Shown: one piece after another, positions 1 through 6,074 of the stretch
Layout of the letters: each line of letters starts with the position of its first letter
Numbering within the stretch: position 1 is the first letter of the stretch
Assembly (NCBI GenBank): GCA_021805585.1
Contig: JAJZEY010000592.1
Coordinates: 1 to 8,078, forward strand
Direction of reading: 5' to 3'
DNA length: 8,078 nt
Origin: Planctomycetota bacterium
GTDB taxonomy: Bacteria > Planctomycetota > Phycisphaerae > WQYP01
The notes under the pieces: model-generated
Told to the model about the DNA's origin: nothing
Databases searched by the model: none
Seen by the model: only the letters and a program-made list of their open reading frames with translations
Translations under genes and position numbers: made by a program

Positions 1-223
1 TCTGTTCATGATATATTCCCGGCCGGATGACGATGGTCACCGGCGATTTGCTGTTTTTTGGAATCGCGGCGATTGCGGCGGAAACCGTGGTAAATCGCCC
101 CTTCTGACGATGCGGAGAAACGATCAGTTCCACCGTTGGTGCCGCGGTCCGGGCCGACAGGCGGACAGGCGAAAAGGCCACAGCGCCGGACAACAGCACC
201 CCGATAGAAACCAGCCATTTCAT
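1..223 (-). CDS. Pectinesterase, N-terminal fragment (3' end beyond left edge)
   Basis: Start of a secreted pectin methylesterase, an enzyme that removes methyl esters from homogalacturonan and so prepares pectin for lyases and hydrolases. The first 74 codons are visible. Residues 1 to about 24 form a signal peptide: K2, a hydrophobic stretch (WLVSIGVLLSGAVAF), then a small-residue cleavage region near LSA. After it comes the characteristic family opening, with a 'GRFTTVSAAIAAIPKNS' stretch and 'VTIVIRPGIYHEQ', matching the usual pattern G-x-F-x-T-V-x-x-A-I-x-x-x-P followed by I-x-I-x-P-G-x-Y-x-E. The catalytic aspartates lie in the missing part. The start ATG is preceded seven bases upstream by AGGGG. 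It lies 253 bases downstream of the prepilin gene on the same strand, so it could be co-transcribed with it, but a local promoter and a palindrome just upstream suggest separate control. Family resemblance is clear. Exact substrate specificity cannot be judged from the fragment, and another right-handed beta-helix carbohydrate esterase is a less likely alternative. Confidence 0.8.
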   Translation of the reverse strand, partial: MKWLVSIGVLLSGAVAFSPVRLSARTAAPTVELIVSPHRQKGRFTTVSAAIAAIPKNSKSPVTIVIRPGIYHEQ

Positions 224-239
224 TTGTACACCCCTGTAA

Positions 240-260
240 CCGGAATAGACATCCGGAATA
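240..260 (-). repeat. Direct repeat CCGGAATA in the pectinesterase leader
   Basis: Two exact copies of CCGGAATA (plus-strand reading) at 240-247 and 253-260 are separated by GACAT, giving a 13-base period. They sit just upstream of the pectinesterase ribosome binding site (AGGGG at 231-235 read on the minus strand) and downstream of the possible -10 box. The position suits a regulator or RNA-binding site in the leader, but two short copies can also occur by chance. Confidence 0.4.
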
Positions 261-270
261 AACATAATAC

Positions 271-285
271 AGTTTGCGCGAAACT
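271..285. promoter_or_regulatory. Candidate operator upstream of pectinesterase
   Basis: Interrupted palindrome with 5-base arms AGTTT and AAACT around GCGCG. It lies immediately upstream of a TATTAT box (minus strand, 269-264), where an operator would compete with RNA polymerase. No good -35 hexamer at 16-18 bases is visible, so the promoter itself is weakly supported. The plus-strand string GCGCGAAACTTGA (276-288) resembles GCGCAAAACTTAA (2267-2279) in front of the uronate isomerase, matching at 11 of 13 positions, which hints at a shared regulator. This is inference from sequence shape only. Confidence 0.3.
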
Positions 286-374
286 TGACCCACTTTTTCA
301 CCACTATCATCCAAGGGCAGTCCATGCCGCGGCGGTCGGTCGCCGATTCGGGCCTGCCGACAGTGTCACGACTT

Positions 375-455
375 CCGGCGTTCCACACACCGATTCGGAT
401 ATTGCCGTTTCGATGCTCTCCGGCACAGGCCGTTTACGGTCGTGCGGAACGCCGG
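375..455 (-). repeat. Long-range inverted repeat (possible RNA structure)
   Basis: Arms CCGGCGTTCC (375-384) and GGAACGCCGG (446-455) are perfect reverse complements of 10 bases. Pairing extends inward by CAC/GTG after one mismatch, giving 13 of 14. The intervening 53 bases contain smaller self-complementary pieces (CCGATTCGG and CCGT-TT-ACGG). Transcribed from the prepilin promoter, this would fold in the region just after the prepilin stop codon. It could be a 3'-UTR stabiliser or processing site, or a remnant repeat. There is no T-tract, so it is not a standard terminator. Confidence 0.4.
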
Positions 456-476
456 GACGTCAACTGCACCAGAGAA

Positions 477-1520
477 TTACCATTTGGTGCCACCCGGCTT
501 GGAAATTTCCAGCCGCGGTACCATGCAGATATCGTAAGGCGGAATGTTCGGCGTAACGCCTGCCACAACCGGGCCTGCGTGGGTGCCGCCGTAGCCGGTC
601 AATTCCGTGGCTTGGAAGCTCAAGCCGTTCTGGCCGACCATGGCCGCGGTGCTGTCGTAGCAAAAAATATTGTCGGAATTCTGGCCGACATACGGGTTGT
701 CCGACCAGGCGACATGGGCATCGCCGAAACCTACATTCTGACCATCACCATTATGGTTGGGCGTATTATAAATATAGGGTCCATAAGTGTTGCTGCCGGG
801 CAATGCGTTGGTGATCCGCTGGGCGGTCGTACCGGCACCGTTGCCACCTTCCGGCACCGGCGCAATATCGCTGACCAGCGGCACGTCCGCACCATCTTTG
901 CTGCTCCACCAGGCTCCCGGCTCGCCATTTGCCTGCCAGGGATAGGCGATCGAATAGCTTTCCCCCTGGCCATTTCCGCCAACAGCGGATTGACTGGTGG
1001 ACTGGAAACTGAAGCAGACATAGGTATTGGGCAGGCCGTTGCCTGACGTTAAGCCATATTCCAACGAAGGCCCGATTGCGAATGGATCCGACGGGCAGAT
1101 GAAACTCTTGGGACTCATCGCCCCGGTCAGCACCAGCAACCACATGCACTGGAGCGGATCGGCAACCGGATTGGCCGTCGCGGCTGAGGCATAATATGCC
1201 TGTACGGTGGAAAGCCCGCTCTTGCCGGGTGTTGTCAGCCCTACGCCGGCAACGCCGGTGGGGGCATTGTAAAACGAACCGGCGGAATTTCCCGGTGTGG
1301 TCGGGAAAACCGAATGGTTGCTTTGCGCGTAAATGACCATGGACTGAACCAGACTCCGCACATTCGAAGAGCAGACTGCCCGATTCGCGTCTTCCTTGGC
1401 TTGCGCCAACGCCGGCAGCAGAATGGCGATCAGCAAGGCGATGATGGAAATAACGACCAGAAGCTCAATGAGTGTAAAACCGCGCTGACCCGCGCCCAAA
1501 GGCTTGTGTCTGTTGATCAT
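477..1520 (-). CDS. Prepilin-type secreted protein with processing-associated H-x10-D motif
   Basis: A 347-residue type IV pilin-like/pseudopilin protein. A short basic leader (residues 1-14, ending RG) is followed by F15 and the hydrophobic helix with the conserved glutamate at mature position 5 (E19). A prepilin peptidase would cut after G14 and methylate F15; the helix spans about 15-38. The '[20 protein letters not shown]' piece after it is typical of the expanded PVC-group prepilins. Near the C terminus, H256 and the segment [11 protein letters not shown] (260-270) correspond to the 'H-X9-DG' processing-associated motif, here with ten residues between H256 and D267 and alanine replacing the usual glycine after the aspartate. 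The body is Gly/Ser/Asn/Tyr-rich and likely extracellular. I chose the ATG at 1520 because AAGGAG lies nine bases upstream; an in-frame ATG at 1646 would add 42 residues before the leader and lacks this logic. Its job is unknown; surface attachment or a role in polysaccharide uptake is possible given the pectinesterase downstream. Confidence 0.88.
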   Translation of the reverse strand: MINRHKPLGAGQRGFTLIELLVVISIIALLIAILLPALAQAKEDANRAVCSSNVRSLVQSMVIYAQSNHSVFPTTPGNSAGSFYNAPTGVAGVGLTTPGKSGLSTVQAYYASAATANPVADPLQCMWLLVLTGAMSPKSFICPSDPFAIGPSLEYGLTSGNGLPNTYVCFSFQSTSQSAVGGNGQGESYSIAYPWQANGEPGAWWSSKDGADVPLVSDIAPVPEGGNGAGTTAQRITNALPGSNTYGPYIYNTPNHNGDGQNVGFGDAHVAWSDNPYVGQNSDNIFCYDSTAAMVGQNGLSFQATELTGYGGTHAGPVVAGVTPNIPPYDICMVPRLEISKPGGTKW

Positions 1521-1529
1521 GATAGCAGT

Positions 1530-1535
1530 CTCCTT
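1530..1535 (-). promoter_or_regulatory. Ribosome binding site fixing the prepilin start
   Basis: AAGGAG on the minus strand, nine bases before the ATG at 1520. It decides between this start, which gives a normal short prepilin leader, and the longer in-frame start at 1646, which would bury the leader peptide 42 residues into the protein. Confidence 0.7.
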
Positions 1536-1574
1536 AAAAACACCGGCGGATAACACATCCCGCCCGGAAAATTC

Positions 1575-1604
1575 ATTATGGTCGTCTGGGCCGAACCCAA
1601 ATAA
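1575..1604 (-). promoter_or_regulatory. Weak candidate promoter for the prepilin gene
   Basis: On the minus strand a CATAAT box (plus 1575-1580) is preceded at 18 bases by TTATTT (plus 1599-1604). A GTGCGC hexamer (plus GCGCAC, 1605-1610) lies directly upstream of the -35 position. The -10 match is good and the -35 poor. The spacing to the start codon (about 50 bases) is reasonable. Offered as a candidate only. Confidence 0.25.
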
Positions 1605-1996
1605 GCGCACGTTAACGCAAGAAATTTCCAATCTCCGGAAAATCAAACATTTCAGCTCGCCAAACCCGCCATCGCCTGCGATTTACCGGCTGCGGGTGCG
1701 TCCAAACTTTTCAAAAGCCGTCGGCGGAAATGCCGACTTCGTATGCCTGGCCAGAACTTCCGTTCGCCAGACATGAAGATTACAAATGCCTGCGGCCGCC
1801 GGTGGCCGAATGGCTGGCAAGGCCAAACACTGTTAGACCCAACCAGACCGGACACCAATCGCCGCAAACTAAAACGCTGTCGGACCCATTGAAGCAGTCC
1901 AACGGAATACAGCGTCATTTCGAAAACAATTGTAACACAGAAAAAACACATTGTCAAATAGAAAAGCAAAAATATTGTTGGAATTTCTTTAATAAA

Positions 1997-2017
1997 GTGC
2001 GCAATAATTATGCGCAC
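1997..2017. promoter_or_regulatory. Perfect inverted repeat GTGCGCA-n7-TGCGCAC
   Basis: Seven-base perfect arms, GTGCGCA (1997-2003) and TGCGCAC (2011-2017), flank the AT-only spacer ATAATTA. A 21-base dyad of this form in AT-rich non-coding DNA is a typical footprint for a dimeric helix-turn-helix repressor or activator. It lies about 100 bases upstream of the first candidate isomerase promoter and about 250 bases from a second GCGCAC/GTGCGC dyad (2257-2270). The cognate regulator is not encoded in the window and cannot be named. Confidence 0.45.
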
Positions 2018-2053
2018 AATTCTATTTAATGGCTGTTCTCTGATTTCAGTTTG

Positions 2054-2109
2054 AACGTCAATCCATTTTGCTTAACTTTTTTCGCAAAAAATTGCCATTT
2101 TAACGTCAA
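2054..2109. repeat. Two copies of AACGTCAA, 48 bases apart
   Basis: AACGTCAA occurs at 2054-2061, where it forms the core of TTGA-ACG-TCAA, and again at 2102-2109. The second copy falls inside the spacer of the candidate promoter at 2092-2122. Placement of one copy over the promoter and another upstream resembles paired regulator sites, but the unit is short. Confidence 0.3.
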
Positions 2110-2122
2110 ATTGGCCTATAAT
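2092..2122 (+). promoter_or_regulatory. Candidate sigma70-like promoter P1 for the uronate isomerase
   Basis: TTGCCA (2092-2097) and a perfect TATAAT (2117-2122) with a 19-base spacer, one to two bases longer than ideal. Transcription would begin near 2129 and give a leader of about 187 bases that contains a perfect 12-base palindrome, ATCGCGCGCGAT (2175-2186). The -10 match is strong; the promoter has no experimental support. Confidence 0.45.
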
Positions 2123-2212
2123 GGCTTACTAGACAGACGGGATGGCGCGACTGGTTATCCGCGTCAAGCCACTAATCGCGCGCGATAAATTGCCGGATTA
2201 TTCCTATTATGG

Positions 2213-2241
2213 TTGTAATTCAACGTATTATAATCTAGAAT
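2213..2241 (+). promoter_or_regulatory. Candidate sigma70-like promoter P2 for the uronate isomerase
   Basis: TTGTAA (2213-2218) and TAGAAT (2236-2241) with the ideal 17-base spacer. The start site would be near 2248, giving a leader of about 68 bases. The GCGCAC-AG-GTGCGC dyad at 2257-2270 would then lie just after the start site, a classic repressor position. Spacing is better than in P1, while the hexamer matches are slightly poorer. Confidence 0.4.
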
Positions 2242-2256
2242 AAAATATGATTTTTA

Positions 2257-2270
2257 GCGCACAGGTGCGC
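2257..2270. promoter_or_regulatory. GCGCAC-AG-GTGCGC dyad in the isomerase leader
   Basis: Six-base perfect arms separated by AG, located 46 bases before the isomerase start codon and just downstream of candidate promoter P2. The half-site is the same GTGCGC/GCGCAC hexamer found in the dyad at 1997-2017, although the two half-sites are much closer together here. In RNA it could also form a small hairpin with loop CAGG, but the short stem and distance from the ribosome binding site make a DNA operator more likely. Confidence 0.4.
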
Positions 2271-2315
2271 AAAACTTAAGGTTTGAATTAAAACCGCGAT
2301 CCTGTTGGAGGTTTC

Positions 2316-3674
2316 ATGAGCACCATTCTTTCAAGCCACGCCGCTGGCACGCAATCGGGTGTCCCGATTAAGCCTGCGGAATTACACGATCTGGTTCACC
2401 AGATTCTTGCCCGGCAACCCGCCACAGACATGCACACCCATCTGTACGCGCCGACTTTCGGCACGCCGGTGGCAAATCGAATGGGAAAAACGGATCCGGA
2501 TGGCCTGCTGTTATGGGGTATTGAGGAGCTTGTAACCTATCATTATCTGGTGGCCGAAGTTTACCGCATTGTGCCGGCCACCCGGCTGCCTTATGACCAG
2601 TTCTGGCGCTGGCCAAAATCGCGTCAGGCGGACCATATCTGGAAATATCTATTTGTTGAAAATACGCCGGTAAGCGAGGCCTGCCGCGGCGTGCTGACAA
2701 CCCTTTCGCGACTGGGACTGGATCCGAATGAAAAAACGCTTGACAGCTACCGCGCGTTTTTTGCCGCAATGGAACCGGGCCAGTACATAGACAAAGTCAT
2801 GTCCCTGGCGAATGTTTCCAGTATCACCATGACCAACTCCGTGTTTGATGACAACGAACGATCCCGCTGGCTGGCCAATCCGAAAATCGCCTGCGATCCG
2901 CGTTTCCGTGCCGTGCTGCGGATTGATCCGCTGCTGAGAAATTTCCCGCAGGCGGCCGCCAAACTTGCCGAATGGGGTTATGCCGTGGAATCAGAACCCA
3001 CGCCCGCGACTGTTGATGAAGTCAAGCGATTCCTTTCCGACTGGCTGGACCGCCAGCAGGCAATTTATCTGGCCGTGAGCCTGCCTCCGGACTTTCGTTA
3101 TCCGGCCAATCCGGCTGACTCCGTCGGTCAGGCCGGACAATCCATTCTGGAAAAGGCTATTTTACCCGTCTGTGCCCGGCGAAATATCCCCTTTGCCATG
3201 ATGATCGGTTCCAACCTGCGCACGCAACCGGCGTTGCGCGAGGCCGGCGATACCTCCGGCCTCGCGGATATATCCAGCGTGGCCCGGCTGTGCCGGGATT
3301 TTCCCGCCAATAAGTTCCTGGTGACGCTTCTTTCGCGGGAAAATCAACATGAACTGTGCGTCATTGCCCGCAAGTTTTCCAATCTTATGCCCTTTGGCTG
3401 CTGGTGGTTTCTCAACAACCCAAGCCTTATCACGGAAATGACACGCATGCGATTTGAACTGTTGGGCACATCCTTTATACCACAGCATTCCGATGCGCGG
3501 ATTCTTGACCAACTGATTTATAAATGGGACCACAGTCGCCACGTCATCGCGACTGTGCTGGAGGAAATGTATCATCGCATTTTGCGCACCGGCCGCTCGA
3601 TTACCGCAGCCGATATTGCCCGCGATGTGGAAAAATTGCTGGCCGGCAATTTCAAGTCGTTTTTAGCCCAATAG
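2316..3674 (+). CDS. uxaC: Uronate isomerase, Bh0493-type (amidohydrolase superfamily)
   Basis: Catalyses ring-opened aldose-ketose isomerisation of D-glucuronate to D-fructuronate and D-galacturonate to D-tagaturonate, in the cytoplasm, as the first step after pectin or glucuronan breakdown. The 452-residue protein has the amidohydrolase beta-strand-1 metal motif DMHTHL (H40, H42), the 'TYHYLVAEV' stretch (74-82), the 'LANVSSITMTNSVFDDNER' region, 'LSRENQHEL', 'FGCWWF' (360-365) and the C-terminal HSDAR (391-395) whose D393 and R395 match the aspartate and arginine of the uronate isomerase signature. From memory these blocks correspond closely to Bh0493 of Bacillus halodurans, a characterised but divergent uronate isomerase, rather than to classical E. 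coli UxaC; the symbol is therefore functional. Length is slightly above Bh0493 because of an N-terminal extension and a short insert near residues 50-63. GGAGG lies four bases before the ATG. Transcribed alone, convergent with the signalling operon. Confidence 0.88.
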   Translation: MSTILSSHAAGTQSGVPIKPAELHDLVHQILARQPATDMHTHLYAPTFGTPVANRMGKTDPDGLLLWGIEELVTYHYLVAEVYRIVPATRLPYDQFWRWPKSRQADHIWKYLFVENTPVSEACRGVLTTLSRLGLDPNEKTLDSYRAFFAAMEPGQYIDKVMSLANVSSITMTNSVFDDNERSRWLANPKIACDPRFRAVLRIDPLLRNFPQAAAKLAEWGYAVESEPTPATVDEVKRFLSDWLDRQQAIYLAVSLPPDFRYPANPADSVGQAGQSILEKAILPVCARRNIPFAMMIGSNLRTQPALREAGDTSGLADISSVARLCRDFPANKFLVTLLSRENQHELCVIARKFSNLMPFGCWWFLNNPSLITEMTRMRFELLGTSFIPQHSDARILDQLIYKWDHSRHVIATVLEEMYHRILRTGRSITAADIARDVEKLLAGNFKSFLAQ

Positions 3675-3713
3675 GATGTTCCCTGAATCGGATCGATCGC
3701 CCGGCCCGTCGCC

Positions 3714-6074
3714 TCAGGCCGCGTTGGGCTGGGAAGCGGGGCTTACGACCCTCAGCGTATTTGACCCGCTTCGGTACGGTCGGGTTGCGGCTATAAACCG
3801 CTCGGCGGCTTGGGCATCCATCGGTCTGGCCAGAAAATATCCCTGGTAAAAATCGCACCCGATTTCACGACAAAGCTGCGCCAATTCGGGGGTTTCAACG
3901 CCCTCGGCGATGACGCCCACATTCAGCGAATGCGCCAAAATCGTAATCGCCCGCACAATCGAGCGGCTCACCGAATCGTCGTGCATGGAACCGACGAAAC
4001 TGCGATCAATTTTAAGCGCATGCACCGGCATTCGATGCAGGTAGCTTAGTGATGAATAACCGGTGCCGAAATCATCCACATCAATCAGCACGCCCATTGA
4101 ATTCAGCCGCAGAAGAGTCTGCATCGTCGCATGGGCGTCGCGCATGGCGACGGTTTCCGTTATTTCCAGGCGCAACGCCCGCGGGGAAATGTCCGCTTCG
4201 GAAAGTATGCGGGTTATTTCTTCCGTAAACGTGGGCAGTGCAAACTGTTTACTGGCCATGTTCACGCTTACCGGAAGGTCGGCATGTTCCCGATGCTCGT
4301 CAACCCATGCCTTCAACTGCCGACACGCATTTCGCAGAACCCAGCGGCCCAGTCGCACAATCAGGTCGGATTCCTCCGCTACCGGGATAAATGCGTCGGG
4401 TGCCAGAAGGCCGCGGGTCGGATGCCGCCAGCGCACCAGCGCTTCCATACACGCCAGCGAACCGTCCGCCGCAATCACCGGCTGGTAATGCAGAACCAGT
4501 TGGTCTTTTTCAATCGCCTGGCGCAATTCTGTTTCGGTTCGCCATTGCGTCATGGCGCGGTCGTGCATTTCCGGGTCAAAAATGCGGGTGCAGTTACGCC
4601 CGCTTCCTTTGGCCTGGTAAAGTGCGGTGTCCGCGTCGCGCAAAATCTCCGTGACACTTCCGTAGTTTTCATGGGCTACCGCGATGCCGATGCTTACCCC
4701 TGTGCAAATTTCATGTTCATCAATCACGAAGGGCTCACTAAGCGCCGTATGCAGGCGATCAGCCACATGCAGCACGTCGGAATCGTGGTGGATATTCTGC
4801 ACCAGAAGCACGAATTCATCGCCGCCGATGCGCGCCACATCATCGCGGCACGAACGGGCCAGCGTATCTCCGCCGCGGACAAATCCGGAAAGACGCCGGG
4901 CGATTTCCACCAGGAATTTGTCCCCTACAAGGTGCCCCAGGCTGTCATTGATGACTTTAAACCGGTCCAAGTCCATAAACATCACGGCAAAGCGTTCCGC
5001 CGGATCTCGCTTGAGTCGGCACAGGGCATCGCCAATGCGGTCGGACAGCTTTACCCGGTTGGCCAGCCCGGTCAGGGCGTCGTGCATCGCTTCAAAACGA
5101 AGCTGTTCTTCGGCCATTTTGCGTTCGGTAATGTCCGTAAACGAGCCTGCGGCGCGTATCGCGCGGCCAGCCTGGTCGCGCTGCGCGACCCCACGAATCA
5201 ATACCCACCGGTATTGTCCATCCCGATGCAGCACGCGGCATTCGGCGCGAAACTGGTCCGAAACGCCTGAAAAGTGGTCTGAGCGAAGTTTTTCCGTCCC
5301 GGCCCGGTCGTCTGGATGAACTCGGCCGATCCATTCGGAGGGGGAATCCGTTATTTGGGCGTCGGCAAAACCGAGCATGGCTTTCCAGCGGGTGGAATAA
5401 TAAATGCGATCCCCAATCAGGTCCCAGTCCCACAGGCCGTCATTGGCACCGGTTTCCGCAAGGCGATAGCGGTCTTCAGCGGCCCGATGCTGCTGAATTT
5501 CCTGCATCAGTTTCTGGTTGGTCGTTTCCAGTTGTTGGGTCTGTTCATTGACCATACCCTTTAACTGATTGAGTTTCAGATGGGCATGACGCGCCAGGTG
5601 CCATTTTTTTGTCAGCGCGGAGGCCAATTGGCAGACTTCAATCGTGTCGTACGGCTTCTTAAGAATCAGCAGCCGATCGGCCGAACCGAAGCGGGCGTTG
5701 ATTTCCTCCCAGGAATAATCGCTGTAAGCGGTGCAGATGACCATCTGAATGTCGCTGTCCACCTGCCATATTTTTTCAATGGTTTCCAGACCGTCCCAGC
5801 CCGGTGGCATACGCATATCCACAAACGCCAGGGCATAGCGCTGACCGGTCTGCATGGATTTAACCACCATTTCCAGCGCTTCCTGGCCTTGAAAGGCCGA
5901 ATCCATTTCATAGGTTTCACGGATCGCCTTGGGCTTCGCGTCGCCGAACAGCGCGCTTTCCATGGCGTCCAGACCATCCGCATTTTCCAGCGGAGTCAGG
6001 ATTTTCCGAAAATCATCGTGAATGGCACGGTTGTCATCCACGATCAGAATGCGTTGGTTCATCCGTTCGGTCAT
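3714..6074 (-). CDS. Response regulator REC-PAS-GGDEF-EAL (c-di-GMP synthesis and breakdown)
   Basis: A 786-residue output protein of the adjacent kinase. Receiver domain at 7-158: acidic pair D13/D14, phosphoacceptor D86 in VDMRMPPGWDG, T115, and K140 in KKP; D86 is about 30 residues later than usual because of an acidic insert after helix 1 (27-57). A helical linker (about 160-200) leads to a PAS domain with PAC tail (about 200-322, ending FTDITERK). GGDEF domain about 327-500: D368 and N376/D377 present, active site intact as GGDEF (417-421). EAL domain about 510-765: E544-A-L, N605, E637, D667/D668 in DDFGTGYSSL, K688, E724 and QGY (744-746) all present, so both activities are predicted. 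The I-site RGGD (400-403) is displaced by eight extra residues (408-415). The ATG overlaps the kinase stop (ATGA), with GGAG six bases upstream, implying translational coupling. Which activity dominates cannot be told from sequence. Confidence 0.92.
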   Translation of the reverse strand: MTERMNQRILIVDDNRAIHDDFRKILTPLENADGLDAMESALFGDAKPKAIRETYEMDSAFQGQEALEMVVKSMQTGQRYALAFVDMRMPPGWDGLETIEKIWQVDSDIQMVICTAYSDYSWEEINARFGSADRLLILKKPYDTIEVCQLASALTKKWHLARHAHLKLNQLKGMVNEQTQQLETTNQKLMQEIQQHRAAEDRYRLAETGANDGLWDWDLIGDRIYYSTRWKAMLGFADAQITDSPSEWIGRVHPDDRAGTEKLRSDHFSGVSDQFRAECRVLHRDGQYRWVLIRGVAQRDQAGRAIRAAGSFTDITERKMAEEQLRFEAMHDALTGLANRVKLSDRIGDALCRLKRDPAERFAVMFMDLDRFKVINDSLGHLVGDKFLVEIARRLSGFVRGGDTLARSCRDDVARIGGDEFVLLVQNIHHDSDVLHVADRLHTALSEPFVIDEHEICTGVSIGIAVAHENYGSVTEILRDADTALYQAKGSGRNCTRIFDPEMHDRAMTQWRTETELRQAIEKDQLVLHYQPVIAADGSLACMEALVRWRHPTRGLLAPDAFIPVAEESDLIVRLGRWVLRNACRQLKAWVDEHREHADLPVSVNMASKQFALPTFTEEITRILSEADISPRALRLEITETVAMRDAHATMQTLLRLNSMGVLIDVDDFGTGYSSLSYLHRMPVHALKIDRSFVGSMHDDSVSRSIVRAITILAHSLNVGVIAEGVETPELAQLCREIGCDFYQGYFLARPMDAQAAERFIAATRPYRSGSNTLRVVSPASQPNAA

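Larger units (their letters stand above)
224..476. other. Intergenic region between prepilin and pectinesterase
   Basis: No gene is supported here. The stretch holds, reading toward the pectinesterase, a long-range inverted repeat (375-388 with 442-455), two copies of the 9-base palindrome CCGATTCGG (343-351 and 390-398), an interrupted palindrome AGTTT-gcgcg-AAACT (271-285), a possible -10 box (264-269, minus strand TATTAT) and a direct repeat of CCGGAATA (240-247 and 253-260). No run of T residues follows any stem, so no intrinsic terminator for the prepilin gene is evident. Confidence 0.5.
1521..2315. other. Divergent intergenic region, no gene supported
   Basis: This 795-base gap separates the minus-strand prepilin from the plus-strand uronate isomerase. 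From about 1560 to 1920 the composition resembles the rest of the window, but neither strand shows a convincing protein (no recognisable motifs, no ribosome binding site with a plausible start). From about 1920 to 2315 it is markedly AT-rich and holds the probable isomerase promoters and several palindromes, listed separately. GTGCGC/GCGCAC hexamers occur five times (1605, 1997, 2012, 2257, 2265). A tRNA-like string near 1801-1830 was examined and rejected. Confidence 0.6.

Noticed and set aside
285..1046. Long plus-strand open frame opposite the prepilin gene
   Set aside because: Antisense shadow of the prepilin; no motif and no ribosome binding site.
1521..1646. Upstream in-frame start extending the prepilin by 42 residues
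   Set aside because: It would place a non-hydrophobic segment before the basic leader, unlike any prepilin, whereas the ATG at 1520 has a strong ribosome binding site.
1720..1737. Hairpin GTCGGC-n6-GCCGAC as a possible terminator
   Set aside because: No gene ends next to it on either strand and it is not followed by a proper T-tract.
1801..1830. tRNA-Ser/Leu-like string (GGTGGCCGAATGGCTGGCAA) resembling an acceptor/D-arm start
   Set aside because: No anticodon stem can be formed downstream, there is no GGTTCGAATCC-type T-arm, and no matching acceptor 3' strand or CCA. At best a chance or remnant resemblance.
1652..2017. Open frame of about 120 codons on the minus strand in the divergent intergenic region
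   Set aside because: The translation has no recognisable domain, an unusual Arg/Phe-rich composition, no clear ribosome binding site, and runs through the AT-rich regulatory DNA.
3675..3721. Bidirectional terminator between the convergent isomerase and GGDEF-EAL genes
   Set aside because: Only a 5-base CGGCC/GGCCG stem with a 10-base loop is visible, reaching into the coding end, and no T-run follows on either strand.
4131..5270. Long plus-strand open frame opposite the GGDEF-EAL gene
   Set aside because: It is the antisense shadow of a well-supported coding sequence; its translation shows no domain and the opposing frame carries intact catalytic motifs.
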